Below are positions 1 through 7,184 of a DNA stretch of 7,828 nucleotides, one piece after another (the stretch's first letter is position 1; every line of letters begins with the position of its first letter). The notes below the pieces were generated by a model that saw only the letters and a list, made by a program, of their open reading frames with translations, made no database searches and had not been told where the DNA came from. The stretch spans positions 1 through 7,828 of the forward strand of contig URVR01000077.1 in NCBI GenBank assembly GCA_900551355.1, in the 5' to 3' direction. The position numbers were made by a program, and so were the translations under genes. This DNA comes from an uncultured Eubacteriales bacterium. Lineage in GTDB: Bacteria > Bacillota > Clostridia > Oscillospirales > Oscillospiraceae.

Positions 1-1176
1 GTACACGGCAGCGTCACCTATGACATCGGGGAGATGTTCGCCTTCAAGCGCAGCGTCAGTGAAAAGCTGCGCGGTGGCATCCATGCGCTGCTGAAGGGCG
101 CGAAGGTGGACGTTATTGAGGGCACGGCACAGATCGCCGCCCCCGGACAGGTGGACGTCACCGCTGCGGACGGCGCAGTGACGCGGTACACGGCGGAGCG
201 TATTCTGGCGGCCACCGGCTCGGTGAACGTCCGGCCACCCATTCCGGGGCTGGAGCTGCCCGGCGTCATGACCTCCGACGAGCTGCTGGAGGGGACGGAC
301 ACACCGTATGCATCCATCGTCATCATCGGCGGCGGCGTCATCGGCGTGGAATTCGCCACGTTTTACAGCCATCTGGGCTGCCGCGTGACGCTGGTGGAGG
401 GCATGGCCAATCTGCTGCCCCAGCTGGACCGGGAGCTGGGCCAGAATCTGGCGCAGATCCTGAAAAAGCAGGGGGTGGAGGTACTGACCTCTGCCATGGT
501 GCAGTCCGTGGAGCAGGGGGCGGACGGCCTGTGCGTCCGTCTGGAGCAGAAGGGCAGGGAGCTGACCGTCACCGGCGAAAAGGTGCTGTGCGCCATCGGG
601 CGGCGGGCGTATTTCGACGGCCTGTTCGCCGCCGAGCTGACCCCGGCGCTGAACGGGAAGCGGCTGCTGGTGGACGAGGACTATCAGACCAGCATCCCCG
701 GCGTGTACGCCATCGGCGACGTGTCCGCCGCCGTGCAGCTGGCCCATGTGGCGGCGGCGCAGGGCACGGACTGCGTGGAGCGGATGTGCGGCGGTAAGGG
801 CGGCATCGACCTGCACGTGATCCCCAGCTGTATTTACAGCGCGCCGGAGATCGCGGTGGTAGGTCTTACGGAGGCGGAGGCCAGGGAGCAGGGCATCCCC
901 GCCGTGTCAGGCAAGTGTACCCTGTTCAGCAACGCCCGCACCCTTATCGAGGATCCGGGACGGTGCTTCATGAAGCTGACGGCCCGCACGGATACCCACG
1001 AGATCATCGGCGCGCAGCTGATGTGCCAGCATGCCAGCGACATGATCTCCCAGATCAGTACGGCCATGGTGAACCACCTGACGGCGGAACAGCTGCTGGC
1101 TGTCATGCGGCCCCACCCCTCCTTTGAGGAGGCGCTGGGTGAGGCCGTGGAAAATCTGGCGGCAAAGCTGGGATAA
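1..1176 (+). CDS. lpdA: Dihydrolipoyl dehydrogenase (E3), 5'-truncated by the window
   Basis: FAD-dependent pyridine nucleotide disulfide oxidoreductase. This family reoxidises dihydrolipoyl groups on 2-oxoacid dehydrogenase or glycine-cleavage complexes in the cytoplasm and passes electrons to NAD+. The frame is open from base 1, with 391 codons before TAA at 1174-1176. Against the usual E3 length of about 470 residues, roughly 80 N-terminal residues are missing, including the FAD-binding GxGxxG and the redox CxxxxC pair. Visible hallmarks are ATGS...PPIPGLE near 217-261, the NAD-binding GGGVIGVEF at 328-354, the second FAD motif YAIGD at 706-720, and a C-terminal dimerisation domain starting around IPSCIYSAPEIAVVGLT. 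The catalytic dyad HPSFEE has His at 1114-1116 and Glu five residues later. Internal ATG codons such as that at 34 are not the true start, because E3-like sequence continues upstream of it. A related oxidoreductase is possible, but the HPxxxE dyad favours E3. The partner complex lies outside the window. Confidence 0.9.
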   Translation, partial: VHGSVTYDIGEMFAFKRSVSEKLRGGIHALLKGAKVDVIEGTAQIAAPGQVDVTAADGAVTRYTAERILAATGSVNVRPPIPGLELPGVMTSDELLEGTDTPYASIVIIGGGVIGVEFATFYSHLGCRVTLVEGMANLLPQLDRELGQNLAQILKKQGVEVLTSAMVQSVEQGADGLCVRLEQKGRELTVTGEKVLCAIGRRAYFDGLFAAELTPALNGKRLLVDEDYQTSIPGVYAIGDVSAAVQLAHVAAAQGTDCVERMCGGKGGIDLHVIPSCIYSAPEIAVVGLTEAEAREQGIPAVSGKCTLFSNARTLIEDPGRCFMKLTARTDTHEIIGAQLMCQHASDMISQISTAMVNHLTAEQLLAVMRPHPSFEEALGEAVENLAAKLG

Positions 1177-1188
1177 AGCGTCATCAAG

Positions 1189-1229
1189 GGAAAAAGGGAA
1201 AGACCCCGGCGGGGTCTTTCCCTTTTTCC
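1189..1229 (+). terminator. Intrinsic terminator after lpdA, perfect 19-bp hairpin
   Basis: The arms 1189-1207 and 1211-1229 are exact reverse complements around a 3-base loop (GGC). The core GACCCC/GGGGTC is GC-rich and is followed by TTTCCCTTTTT, with the matching A-rich tract upstream, so the U-tract pairs back into an extended stem. The hairpin lies 12 bases after the lpdA stop and 16 bases before the next promoter's -35. This fits a terminator that insulates the two units. Its symmetry would let it act on either strand, although no convergent gene is present. Confidence 0.88.
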
Positions 1230-1245
1230 GTGAGGCGGGGCGCGA

Positions 1246-1274
1246 TTGACGGCGGCGGGGCGGCAGGGTATAAT
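1246..1274 (+). promoter_or_regulatory. Sigma-70/SigA-type promoter for the LuxR-family regulator
   Basis: TTGACG at 1246-1251 (one mismatch to consensus) and a perfect TATAAT at 1269-1274 are separated by exactly 17 bp. This is a near-ideal housekeeping promoter just after the lpdA terminator. Transcription should begin about base 1281. The TTG at 1246 and ATG at 1273, which would otherwise extend the regulator frame, lie inside the promoter and would not be transcribed from it. Confidence 0.8.
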
Positions 1275-1280
1275 GGGAAA

Positions 1281-1383
1281 AACGAACGGCGGACGGCAGG
1301 AGCCGCCGGGAGGGCGTGCACAGGGAGAGGAACAGGCACGCCGCGGACAGAGAAAAACGGGAACAGCGGAGGTGCAAGAGGAT
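1281..1383 (+). other. 5' leader of the regulator mRNA with two possible hairpins
   Basis: This is the predicted untranslated leader of about 100 nt between the transcription start and the regulator ATG. It can fold into GGCGG/CCGCC (1288-1292 with 1303-1307) and a 7-bp stem GGCGTGC/GCACGCC (1313-1319 with 1336-1342). The 16-base loop of the second stem holds a purine-rich, SD-like GGGAGAGG. The frame is open throughout, but the encoded peptide is a charged, Gly/Arg/Gln-rich low-complexity string unlike the domain that follows. No known riboswitch class is recognised, and in GC-rich DNA the stems may be chance. Confidence 0.35.
1368..1374 (+). promoter_or_regulatory. Ribosome binding site that fixes the regulator start
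   Basis: GGAGGTG lies 9 bases before the ATG at 1384. Together with the promoter at 1246-1274 it selects this ATG over the upstream in-frame TTG (1246) and ATG (1273). Confidence 0.75.
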
Positions 1384-3819
1384 ATGGAAAGGCTGATCTT
1401 TTCAAAGCAGCTGTTGGAAAAGACGGAGCAGCTGCGGCGCAGCCCCGTCTCCGTGCTGGAGGCGCCGGCGGGCTACGGCAAGACCACGGCGGTGACGTGG
1501 GCGCTGGAGGGCGCGGAGGCAGCGGCATGGTACACGGGGGTGGAGAATCTGCCGGATACCAGCTTCTACTGGTTCATCCGGCAGCTGGCCGCCGTGGATG
1601 AGCGCACCGTCCGGCGCATCGAGACACTGGGGTTCCTGAACCGCAGCAATGCGTCGCTGGCGGCGCAGGCGCTGCTGGAGCTGCGGGTGGCGAAGCCCAT
1701 GACGCTGATCTTCGACAACTTTCAGTTTGCGGCGGACAACTGGCCGCCGCAGATCATCGACGCGCTGGTGAAGCGGCCCGCCGACGGGCTGCACATCGTC
1801 TTTATCGCCCAGAATCTGGGGCGGCTGCGGACGGTGTTCGAGGCGCTGGAGGGGGCGGTGTGCTTCCTGCGGGCCGGAGATCTGCTGCTGGCGCAGGAGG
1901 ATGTGTGCGCCTTCGCCCGGCGGCGGGGCGCGGCGCTGACGGAGGCCCAGGCAGGGGCCATCGTGCGCAGCACCGGCGGTTGGCCGGCGGCGGTGGCGCT
2001 GTGTCTGGAGGCGGGCGGCGCCACCGGCGAGATGGACGAGCTGCTGTACCGCCTGTTCTGGATGCGGATGGATGCCCGGCAGCGGACGGCGCTGCTGCGG
2101 CTGAGCCTGTTCGACTGCATCACGCCGGACATGATGGACCGGCTGGTGCCGGAGGGGACGCTGACGGAAACCGAGCGGGAGGAGCTGTTCCACCGCACGC
2201 CGCTGGTGCGGCAGGACGCCATGCGCCGCCGGTTCTATCCCCACGAGCTGCTGCTGCGCTTTCTGCGGGAGCGGCTGGCGGAGGCGGAGGGGCCGCTGCG
2301 CCGGGAGATCTATGAGCGGGCGGGACAGTGGTACCGGGACAACGGCATGACAAAGGCGGCGGTGGACTGCTTTTTCCGGGCGGAGGACGACGAGGGCATC
2401 CTGTCCTGCCGGCTGGTGGGGCTGATCGGCGAGCGCTTCGGGGACGTGAGCTATACGGCGCTGGCCCGGACGGTGCTGCGGCGGTGTCCGGAGGAGGTGC
2501 AGCGGCGGTATCCGCTGAGCCTGCTGCGGCTGTGCTACGCGCTGTACGGCGGGTGCGCATTCGCGGAGTTCGCCCGGCAGATGGCCCGGATACGGGGGCT
2601 TCTGGAGGGCTGCGGGAGCCACTGCCTGGGAGAATGGGAGCTGCTGGACGCGCTGGAGTTCTTCCCGGACCTGGACGGCATGGACGGGGCCTACGCCCGG
2701 GCGGAGCAGCTGCTGACCCACGACTCAGAGCTGTTTATCCCGGAGGAGCCGTTTTTCTTCGGGTGCGCGTCCATGTGGTATCTATTTTACGCGGAGCCGG
2801 GGCAGATGATGGCCACGGCGGACCGGCTGGCGCAGGTGCTCAAGCGCTATAACCGGCTGACCAACGGACACGCCGCCGGCGCGTCGGAGATCTATCGGGG
2901 CGAGGCCTACTCCGTGCAGGGGCGGTTCGAGGAGTCGGACATCCAGGCCTATCAGGCGGCGTTCCTGTCGGAGCAGGGGCAGAACGCCTCGGCCACCTAC
3001 GGCGCGGCGCTGCTGCTGGGCATCAACGCCATCTACCGCTCGGACATGGCGGGCCTGCAGCGGGCGGTGGACTATCTGGAGAACAAGGCGCAAAGCTACG
3101 CTTTTCTGCAGGGCACCGGCATCGGGCGCTACATGGTGGAGACGGTGCGGGGCTATCTGCTGGGGCTGATGATGGAGACGGGGCGCTCCGCCCTGTGGAC
3201 ACAGGGAGGGGCGGACGCGCTGGCCGATCTGACGTTCACCAATTTCATGATCAAGACCTGCCGCATCACCGACCTGCTGCTGAAAAAGGAGTATCAGCGG
3301 GCCATCGCCTCGGTGGAGGCGTCGCTGGAGCTGGATCCGCGGCTCATCTCCGCCGCGGCGCGGAATTTCATGTACTGCGGGCTGGCGCTGTGCTATCTGG
3401 CCACGGGGCGGCTGGGCAGGGCCGCGGAGTGGCTGGACCGGTCGCTGACCGCGGCGGAGCAGGACAAGAACTACTCGTTCATCGCCTGCTTCCGCAAGTA
3501 TTTTCAGGTGCTGTTCCTGATGCCCTCCATCGCGGCGCGGCACGGGGAGGCCATCCGGGAGATCAGGGCGCTGGCCATCCACTATACCCGGGCGGATGAG
3601 AGCCGCATCTTCGCCATGCTGGACGATGTGCCGGAGCTGAAGGAGACGCTGACCGACCGGGAGCGGGAGGTGGCCCAGCTGGCCGCCGAGGGCATGCGCA
3701 ACAGCGAGATCGCCGAGACGCTGCATATCTCGGAGAACACGGTGAAGCACCACCTGAAGAACGCCTTCCAGAAAATGAATATCGACCGGCGCAGCCGTCT
3801 CATCGAGATGCTGCGCTGA
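1384..3819 (+). CDS. LuxR-family, MalT-like (LAL) ATP-dependent transcriptional regulator
   Basis: A cytoplasmic 811-residue regulator with the layout of the large ATP-binding LuxR (MalT/LAL) family: N-terminal STAND-type NTPase, long helical TPR-like sensor region, and C-terminal LuxR helix-turn-helix. Walker A is APAGYGKTT at residues 27-35, Walker B is TLIFDNF at about 107-113, and the family motif STGGWPAA starts at residue 196. Residues from about 330 to 740 are Leu/Ala/Tyr-rich and helical without catalytic motifs, as expected for a sensor and oligomerisation domain. The HTH spans about 756-808 (LTDREREVAQLAAEGM, then NSEIAETLHISENTVKHHL). Family members bind ATP and an inducer and then activate transcription as oligomers. 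The length is slightly below MalT's roughly 900. The residue after the Walker B Asp is Asn (DN), where many relatives have Asp. No membrane segment is seen. The gene ends 107 bp before the secreted-protein gene, a likely target. The inducer is unknown. Confidence 0.9.
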   Translation: MERLIFSKQLLEKTEQLRRSPVSVLEAPAGYGKTTAVTWALEGAEAAAWYTGVENLPDTSFYWFIRQLAAVDERTVRRIETLGFLNRSNASLAAQALLELRVAKPMTLIFDNFQFAADNWPPQIIDALVKRPADGLHIVFIAQNLGRLRTVFEALEGAVCFLRAGDLLLAQEDVCAFARRRGAALTEAQAGAIVRSTGGWPAAVALCLEAGGATGEMDELLYRLFWMRMDARQRTALLRLSLFDCITPDMMDRLVPEGTLTETEREELFHRTPLVRQDAMRRRFYPHELLLRFLRERLAEAEGPLRREIYERAGQWYRDNGMTKAAVDCFFRAEDDEGILSCRLVGLIGERFGDVSYTALARTVLRRCPEEVQRRYPLSLLRLCYALYGGCAFAEFARQMARIRGLLEGCGSHCLGEWELLDALEFFPDLDGMDGAYARAEQLLTHDSELFIPEEPFFFGCASMWYLFYAEPGQMMATADRLAQVLKRYNRLTNGHAAGASEIYRGEAYSVQGRFEESDIQAYQAAFLSEQGQNASATYGAALLLGINAIYRSDMAGLQRAVDYLENKAQSYAFLQGTGIGRYMVETVRGYLLGLMMETGRSALWTQGGADALADLTFTNFMIKTCRITDLLLKKEYQRAIASVEASLELDPRLISAAARNFMYCGLALCYLATGRLGRAAEWLDRSLTAAEQDKNYSFIACFRKYFQVLFLMPSIAARHGEAIREIRALAIHYTRADESRIFAMLDDVPELKETLTDREREVAQLAAEGMRNSEIAETLHISENTVKHHLKNAFQKMNIDRRSRLIEMLR

Positions 3820-3830
3820 GGGGAAATACT

Positions 3831-3842
3831 ACCCGAAAGGGT
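3831..3842 (+). promoter_or_regulatory. Candidate activator box ACCC-GAAA-GGGT
   Basis: A 4-bp inverted repeat with a 4-base spacer, set within ACTACCCGAAAGGGTGAT. Its centre (3836.5) is about 42.5 bp upstream of the start predicted from the -10 at 3867-3872. That is the class II position used by LuxR-family activators overlapping the -35 region, and no good -35 hexamer is present there. The arms are short, so chance cannot be excluded. No T-run follows, so it is not a terminator. Confidence 0.4.
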
Positions 3843-3863
3843 GATGTGGCACGCATGCCTTTC

Positions 3864-3872
3864 TGCTAAAAT
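3864..3872 (+). promoter_or_regulatory. Extended -10 promoter of the secreted-protein gene
   Basis: TGC-TAAAAT gives an extended TGn motif plus a -10 hexamer one base off consensus. The bases 17 bp upstream (around 3844-3849) do not resemble TTGACA, which suggests dependence on an activator. The predicted start is about 3879, leaving a leader of roughly 48 nt. A second TAAAAT at 3881-3886 is a weaker alternative. Confidence 0.5.
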
Positions 3873-3877
3873 GGGAG

Positions 3878-3894
3878 CTGTAAAATCTTTACAG
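3878..3894 (+). promoter_or_regulatory. Palindrome CTGTAAA-ATC-TTTACAG over the predicted start, operator candidate
   Basis: Perfect 7-bp arms (3878-3884 and 3888-3894) flank a 3-base spacer, in an AT-rich patch of GC-rich DNA. It covers the predicted transcription start, where a repressor would block initiation. The outer TGTAAA/TTTACA halves resemble dimeric repressor sites in general form, but it lacks the central CG of a catabolite-response element. I cannot name the regulator. A short 5'-UTR RNA hairpin is the alternative reading. Confidence 0.45.
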
Positions 3895-3914
3895 AGCTTC
3901 CGGAAAGAGAAGAA

Positions 3915-3919
3915 AGGAG
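3915..3919 (+). promoter_or_regulatory. Ribosome binding site of the secreted-protein gene
   Basis: AGGAG within AAAGGAGA lies 7 bases before the ATG at 3927. It is a strong site and, with the signal peptide that starts there, fixes the translation start. Confidence 0.8.
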
Positions 3920-3926
3920 ATGCACC

Positions 3927-6900
3927 ATGAAGAAACGGCTTCTTTCCCTGCTGATGGCGGTGCTGATGGCGGCCCTGCTGCTGCCGGTGGAGGCATTTGC
4001 CATTGCAGGCGGAGATGTGCGCCGGCTGTACATGGATACAGCGCCGGTCACCATCACGAAGGAGGGGATCGACAGCGGCTCGCAGATCTACTCCATGAAG
4101 ATGAAGAACGGCAGGCTGGTGATGTTCATTGCCACCAGCGGCCCCCACATGGGCAAGTCCGTGACCAACTCCGACCGGGGCTATACCGCCACGGGGGATT
4201 CCTTCCGCAGCGGCGTGTATGAGCAGGCGCGCTTTACCATACAGACCGGGCGGGGGGAGCAGAAGGCGCTGGCCATCCGCTCCATGGAGGTGATCGACCC
4301 CAAGAAGGAGCCGCAGCTGGCCGGTGTCGGCATGGACATGGCGCCCATGGAAAACGCGCTGACCATCAAGTATACCTTCAGCGGCGAGGGAGTGCCTGAG
4401 CAGCTTCTGTGCTACATCAGCTACTACTTTGTGGAGCTGGAGGCCGGCGTGACGGACGGCACCATCGCGGACATCGTAGAGGACGCGGACGGCAGGACCT
4501 ACGCTCTGGCGGCACAGGCCTCCTGGGGGCTGGGCATGGTCACCGAGACCACCATGCCCGCGGAGTTCACGTTCCGCTGGTTCCAGGATTACCACGGCTT
4601 TTCCCGGATGGGACACGCCAAGGCGGACGCGGCGGCCCATGTGTACCTGAGCCGCACCTATGAGGCGCTGGACGGGCGCATCACCGCCAAGTCCACGGAC
4701 ATCACCGCGGGGCTGGGGCGTACCGGCGTTTTCGGCACCTTCGGCAAGGGGGATATCGCGGAGCTCTACTCCGACAGCTACGGCGTGGACAATCCCTTCG
4801 TGCTGGCGGATGTGGACCGCATGCGCGGCAGCAACGACATGTGGACGCCGGTGTACATGACCTACGACGCGGCGGCGGATATGCTGACCGCGGAGAGCAA
4901 AACGGAGGCCATGGGCGGGCGCAGCGGCAGAAGCGCCATGAACGCCCTGCAGATCTGGGGCTTCCGGGATGTCTACACCAAGAAGGAGGCGGCGGACATC
5001 TCCAAGGTGGAGTTCACCAAGCCGGATCAGGTGACCATCCCTCAGGACGCCAACCGGCTGGGGCTCTATGAGACGGACAAGGGCTTCGCGGCGGCGCCCA
5101 TCACCGACAGCGCGCGGGAGGCGGTGCTGAAAAAGCAGTACGGCGACCCGGTGTACACGCTGCGGGGCAATTTTGAGACGAAGTCCGACAAGGACGGAAA
5201 ATACTATGAGTTCACCGACGGCAAGGCGGCGCTGACCGCCACCATCACGGCGGTGTGGGGCAGCGGGGATCACTTCCGCGTCCGGGTGGACGAGAACGGC
5301 ATCATCACGGCCTTCGACACCTCGGTCAGGGTGCGGTACACCACACCGCGCTTCCAGCTGTACAACCCGGTCAACGACGCCGCGGAGCCGGCGAAGCTGA
5401 CCTTTGAGGACGGCTGCCTGACGCTGGGGATGAAGCCTGAGAAAAACGCGGTGCTGGTGTTTATCGACATCCCGCAGGTCAAGAGCCTCATCGATGCGGC
5501 GCAGATCAGACCCAACGGCAATCTGGTGCTGACCGGCAATATGGGGCTGGATCTCATCCTGAACTGCAGCCCGGATGAGCTGGTGACGCTGGAGGCGCTG
5601 GGCTATGCGCCCAAGAAGGAGGCGGACGGCAGCATCTCCTTCGTGCAGGAGGGCTTCAAGGCCAGCGGCAAGATCGACACCGCCGGCCTGCTGGGTCTGG
5701 ATCTGGCGGAGCTGCAGGCGTCCATCAACACCTTCGAGGGGGAGGAGGACTACGACTTCTCCCTGGAGCTGAACGCCTTTGACCTGTTTGAGACACAGGC
5801 GGAGCTGCAGCTGAAGCGGCTGAACAACGGGCGGCTGGCACCCAACAAGCTGTACTTCGCGCTGGCGGTGGAGCCGGGTATCCCGCTGGTGCCGCCGGTG
5901 CCCACCGCGTTCCTTCGGGGCGGTGGCGGCGGCTTTGACGGGCTGGCCGACACCATCAACGGCGACTTTATCGCCATCCCGCCCATCCAGCTGCGGCTGA
6001 CGGCCATCGGCGACTATCTGAAGATCATCAAGGGCAAGCTGGACGTTACGCTGGGGCCCAGCTATCTGGCCTACGGCGGCAGGGACATCACCATCGCCGG
6101 AGCGGACGTGCTGGACAGCTTCAATATGTACCTGCGGCTGCAGGGCGAGAAGCGCACCTATAAGATCGATGGGAAGACCACGGAGTATACCGGCCTGCGG
6201 GCCGGCGGCGGCATGAGCGTCACCATCAAGGCGCCGCAGGAGGAGTCCTTCTTCGGCACCGTTTTTGAGGTGGAGGGCAAGGCGGAGGCCAGCGTGTTCG
6301 GCGGACTGGACAACTATTCGAAGCCCACCTCGGCCTATATCCAGCTGGACAGCCGCGGCGGCGTCACCGGCAAGGTCATGTTCCCCAAGAAGCTGGGCAA
6401 GCTCGATTTCCGCTGGCTGGGCGGCAAGACGCTGGCGGAGGCATCGGTGGACTTCATTCTGGGCGCGCAGACCGCCGTGACGGTGGATCCCAGGAGCTAC
6501 GCCGGGAAGAGCGTGGATCAGATCCTGGCCACCGCGGCAGAGTCCGCCTGGAACAACCTCAGCGTCTACGGCGGCCTGTCCACCACCGGCAAGTTGGGTA
6601 TTCTTTACTACCGGCTGTACTATGTGATCCCCGATCATGTGGGCGGCAGGGTGTCCCTGCGGAACATCAACAAGAACTGGACGCTGGAGCAGGAGGTCGA
6701 GAAGAACGCCTGGTATGTCAGCGGCGCACAGACCATCAGCGGCGGGCCGGGCTGGGCCACGCAGGTGGGCAAGTGCTATGACCCGGAGACGGGTGAGCAG
6801 GTGGGCATCGCCGTGCTGGAGGTCAGCGTCTATCAGGTGGGCGAGGACGGTATGCCGGCGATGATGGCCGCCATCCCTGCCACGGGCGGCGGCTACACGC

Positions 6901-7184
6901 AGACCCTCGACTATGCGCAGACACAGAGGGAGCTTGACAGCGAGCTGGGTCTGCTGCTGACCGTGGCGGACGACGCAGACATGGCGGTGCTGCGGCAGAG
7001 CCTGCGCATCACCTATACCGTGGGCGACGACACAGCGATCCATACGCTGAAGCTGGTGGATATGGATCAGGATCCCGATACCATCAACAAGGACGGCAAC
7101 TGCATAGAGATCCTGGAGGAGGGGGAGAACGGCCAGCCCAGCCGCCCCGGCCTGATGATCGACACCGGGCTGACCGGGGGGTAG
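3927..7184 (+). CDS. Large secreted protein of unknown family, ends at an in-frame TAG
   Basis: This frame encodes 1085 residues. A Sec signal peptide is clear: basic MKKR, a Leu/Met/Ala core, then LLLPVEAFA with probable cleavage after residue 25, so the product is exported. No transmembrane helix, LPXTG signal, SLH repeat or catalytic motif is visible. The mature part is rich in alternating hydrophobic and polar residues with many Gly, Asp and Thr, suggesting beta-sheet domains. A five-Gly run (residues 665-669) and a Pro-rich VPPVPT just before it may mark an interdomain linker. I do not recognise the family, so catalytic or ligand roles are open. The TAG at 7182-7184 is probably not the natural end: the same frame continues with the same codon habits and domain-like sequence to the contig end. 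Across the frame there are no TTA, CTA or TCA codons. The upstream LuxR-family regulator probably controls it. Confidence 0.85.
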   Translation: MKKRLLSLLMAVLMAALLLPVEAFAIAGGDVRRLYMDTAPVTITKEGIDSGSQIYSMKMKNGRLVMFIATSGPHMGKSVTNSDRGYTATGDSFRSGVYEQARFTIQTGRGEQKALAIRSMEVIDPKKEPQLAGVGMDMAPMENALTIKYTFSGEGVPEQLLCYISYYFVELEAGVTDGTIADIVEDADGRTYALAAQASWGLGMVTETTMPAEFTFRWFQDYHGFSRMGHAKADAAAHVYLSRTYEALDGRITAKSTDITAGLGRTGVFGTFGKGDIAELYSDSYGVDNPFVLADVDRMRGSNDMWTPVYMTYDAAADMLTAESKTEAMGGRSGRSAMNALQIWGFRDVYTKKEAADISKVEFTKPDQVTIPQDANRLGLYETDKGFAAAPITDSAREAVLKKQYGDPVYTLRGNFETKSDKDGKYYEFTDGKAALTATITAVWGSGDHFRVRVDENGIITAFDTSVRVRYTTPRFQLYNPVNDAAEPAKLTFEDGCLTLGMKPEKNAVLVFIDIPQVKSLIDAAQIRPNGNLVLTGNMGLDLILNCSPDELVTLEALGYAPKKEADGSISFVQEGFKASGKIDTAGLLGLDLAELQASINTFEGEEDYDFSLELNAFDLFETQAELQLKRLNNGRLAPNKLYFALAVEPGIPLVPPVPTAFLRGGGGGFDGLADTINGDFIAIPPIQLRLTAIGDYLKIIKGKLDVTLGPSYLAYGGRDITIAGADVLDSFNMYLRLQGEKRTYKIDGKTTEYTGLRAGGGMSVTIKAPQEESFFGTVFEVEGKAEASVFGGLDNYSKPTSAYIQLDSRGGVTGKVMFPKKLGKLDFRWLGGKTLAEASVDFILGAQTAVTVDPRSYAGKSVDQILATAAESAWNNLSVYGGLSTTGKLGILYYRLYYVIPDHVGGRVSLRNINKNWTLEQEVEKNAWYVSGAQTISGGPGWATQVGKCYDPETGEQVGIAVLEVSVYQVGEDGMPAMMAAIPATGGGYTQTLDYAQTQRELDSELGLLLTVADDADMAVLRQSLRITYTVGDDTAIHTLKLVDMDQDPDTINKDGNCIEILEEGENGQPSRPGLMIDTGLTGG

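Noticed and set aside
1402..3753. Long antisense open frames (439 and 323 codons) opposite the regulator gene
   Set aside because: They are compositional shadows rich in Arg, Gln, His and Pro with no domain motifs or ribosome binding sites. The sense strand has a complete, recognisable regulator.
3831..3842. ACCC-GAAA-GGGT as the terminator of the regulator gene
   Set aside because: The stem is only 4 bp and is followed by GATGTGG, not a T-run. It is better explained as a protein-binding site, if it is anything.
3898..3905. TTCCGGAA palindrome in the 5' leader of the secreted-protein gene
   Set aside because: It is eight bases with no spacer and no relation to other signals, and is easily expected by chance.
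7176..7181. Run of six G before the TAG as a slippage or indel site explaining the stop
   Set aside because: The protein-like continuation is in the same frame as the upstream part, so a one-base slip would put translation into the wrong frame. A substitution fits better.
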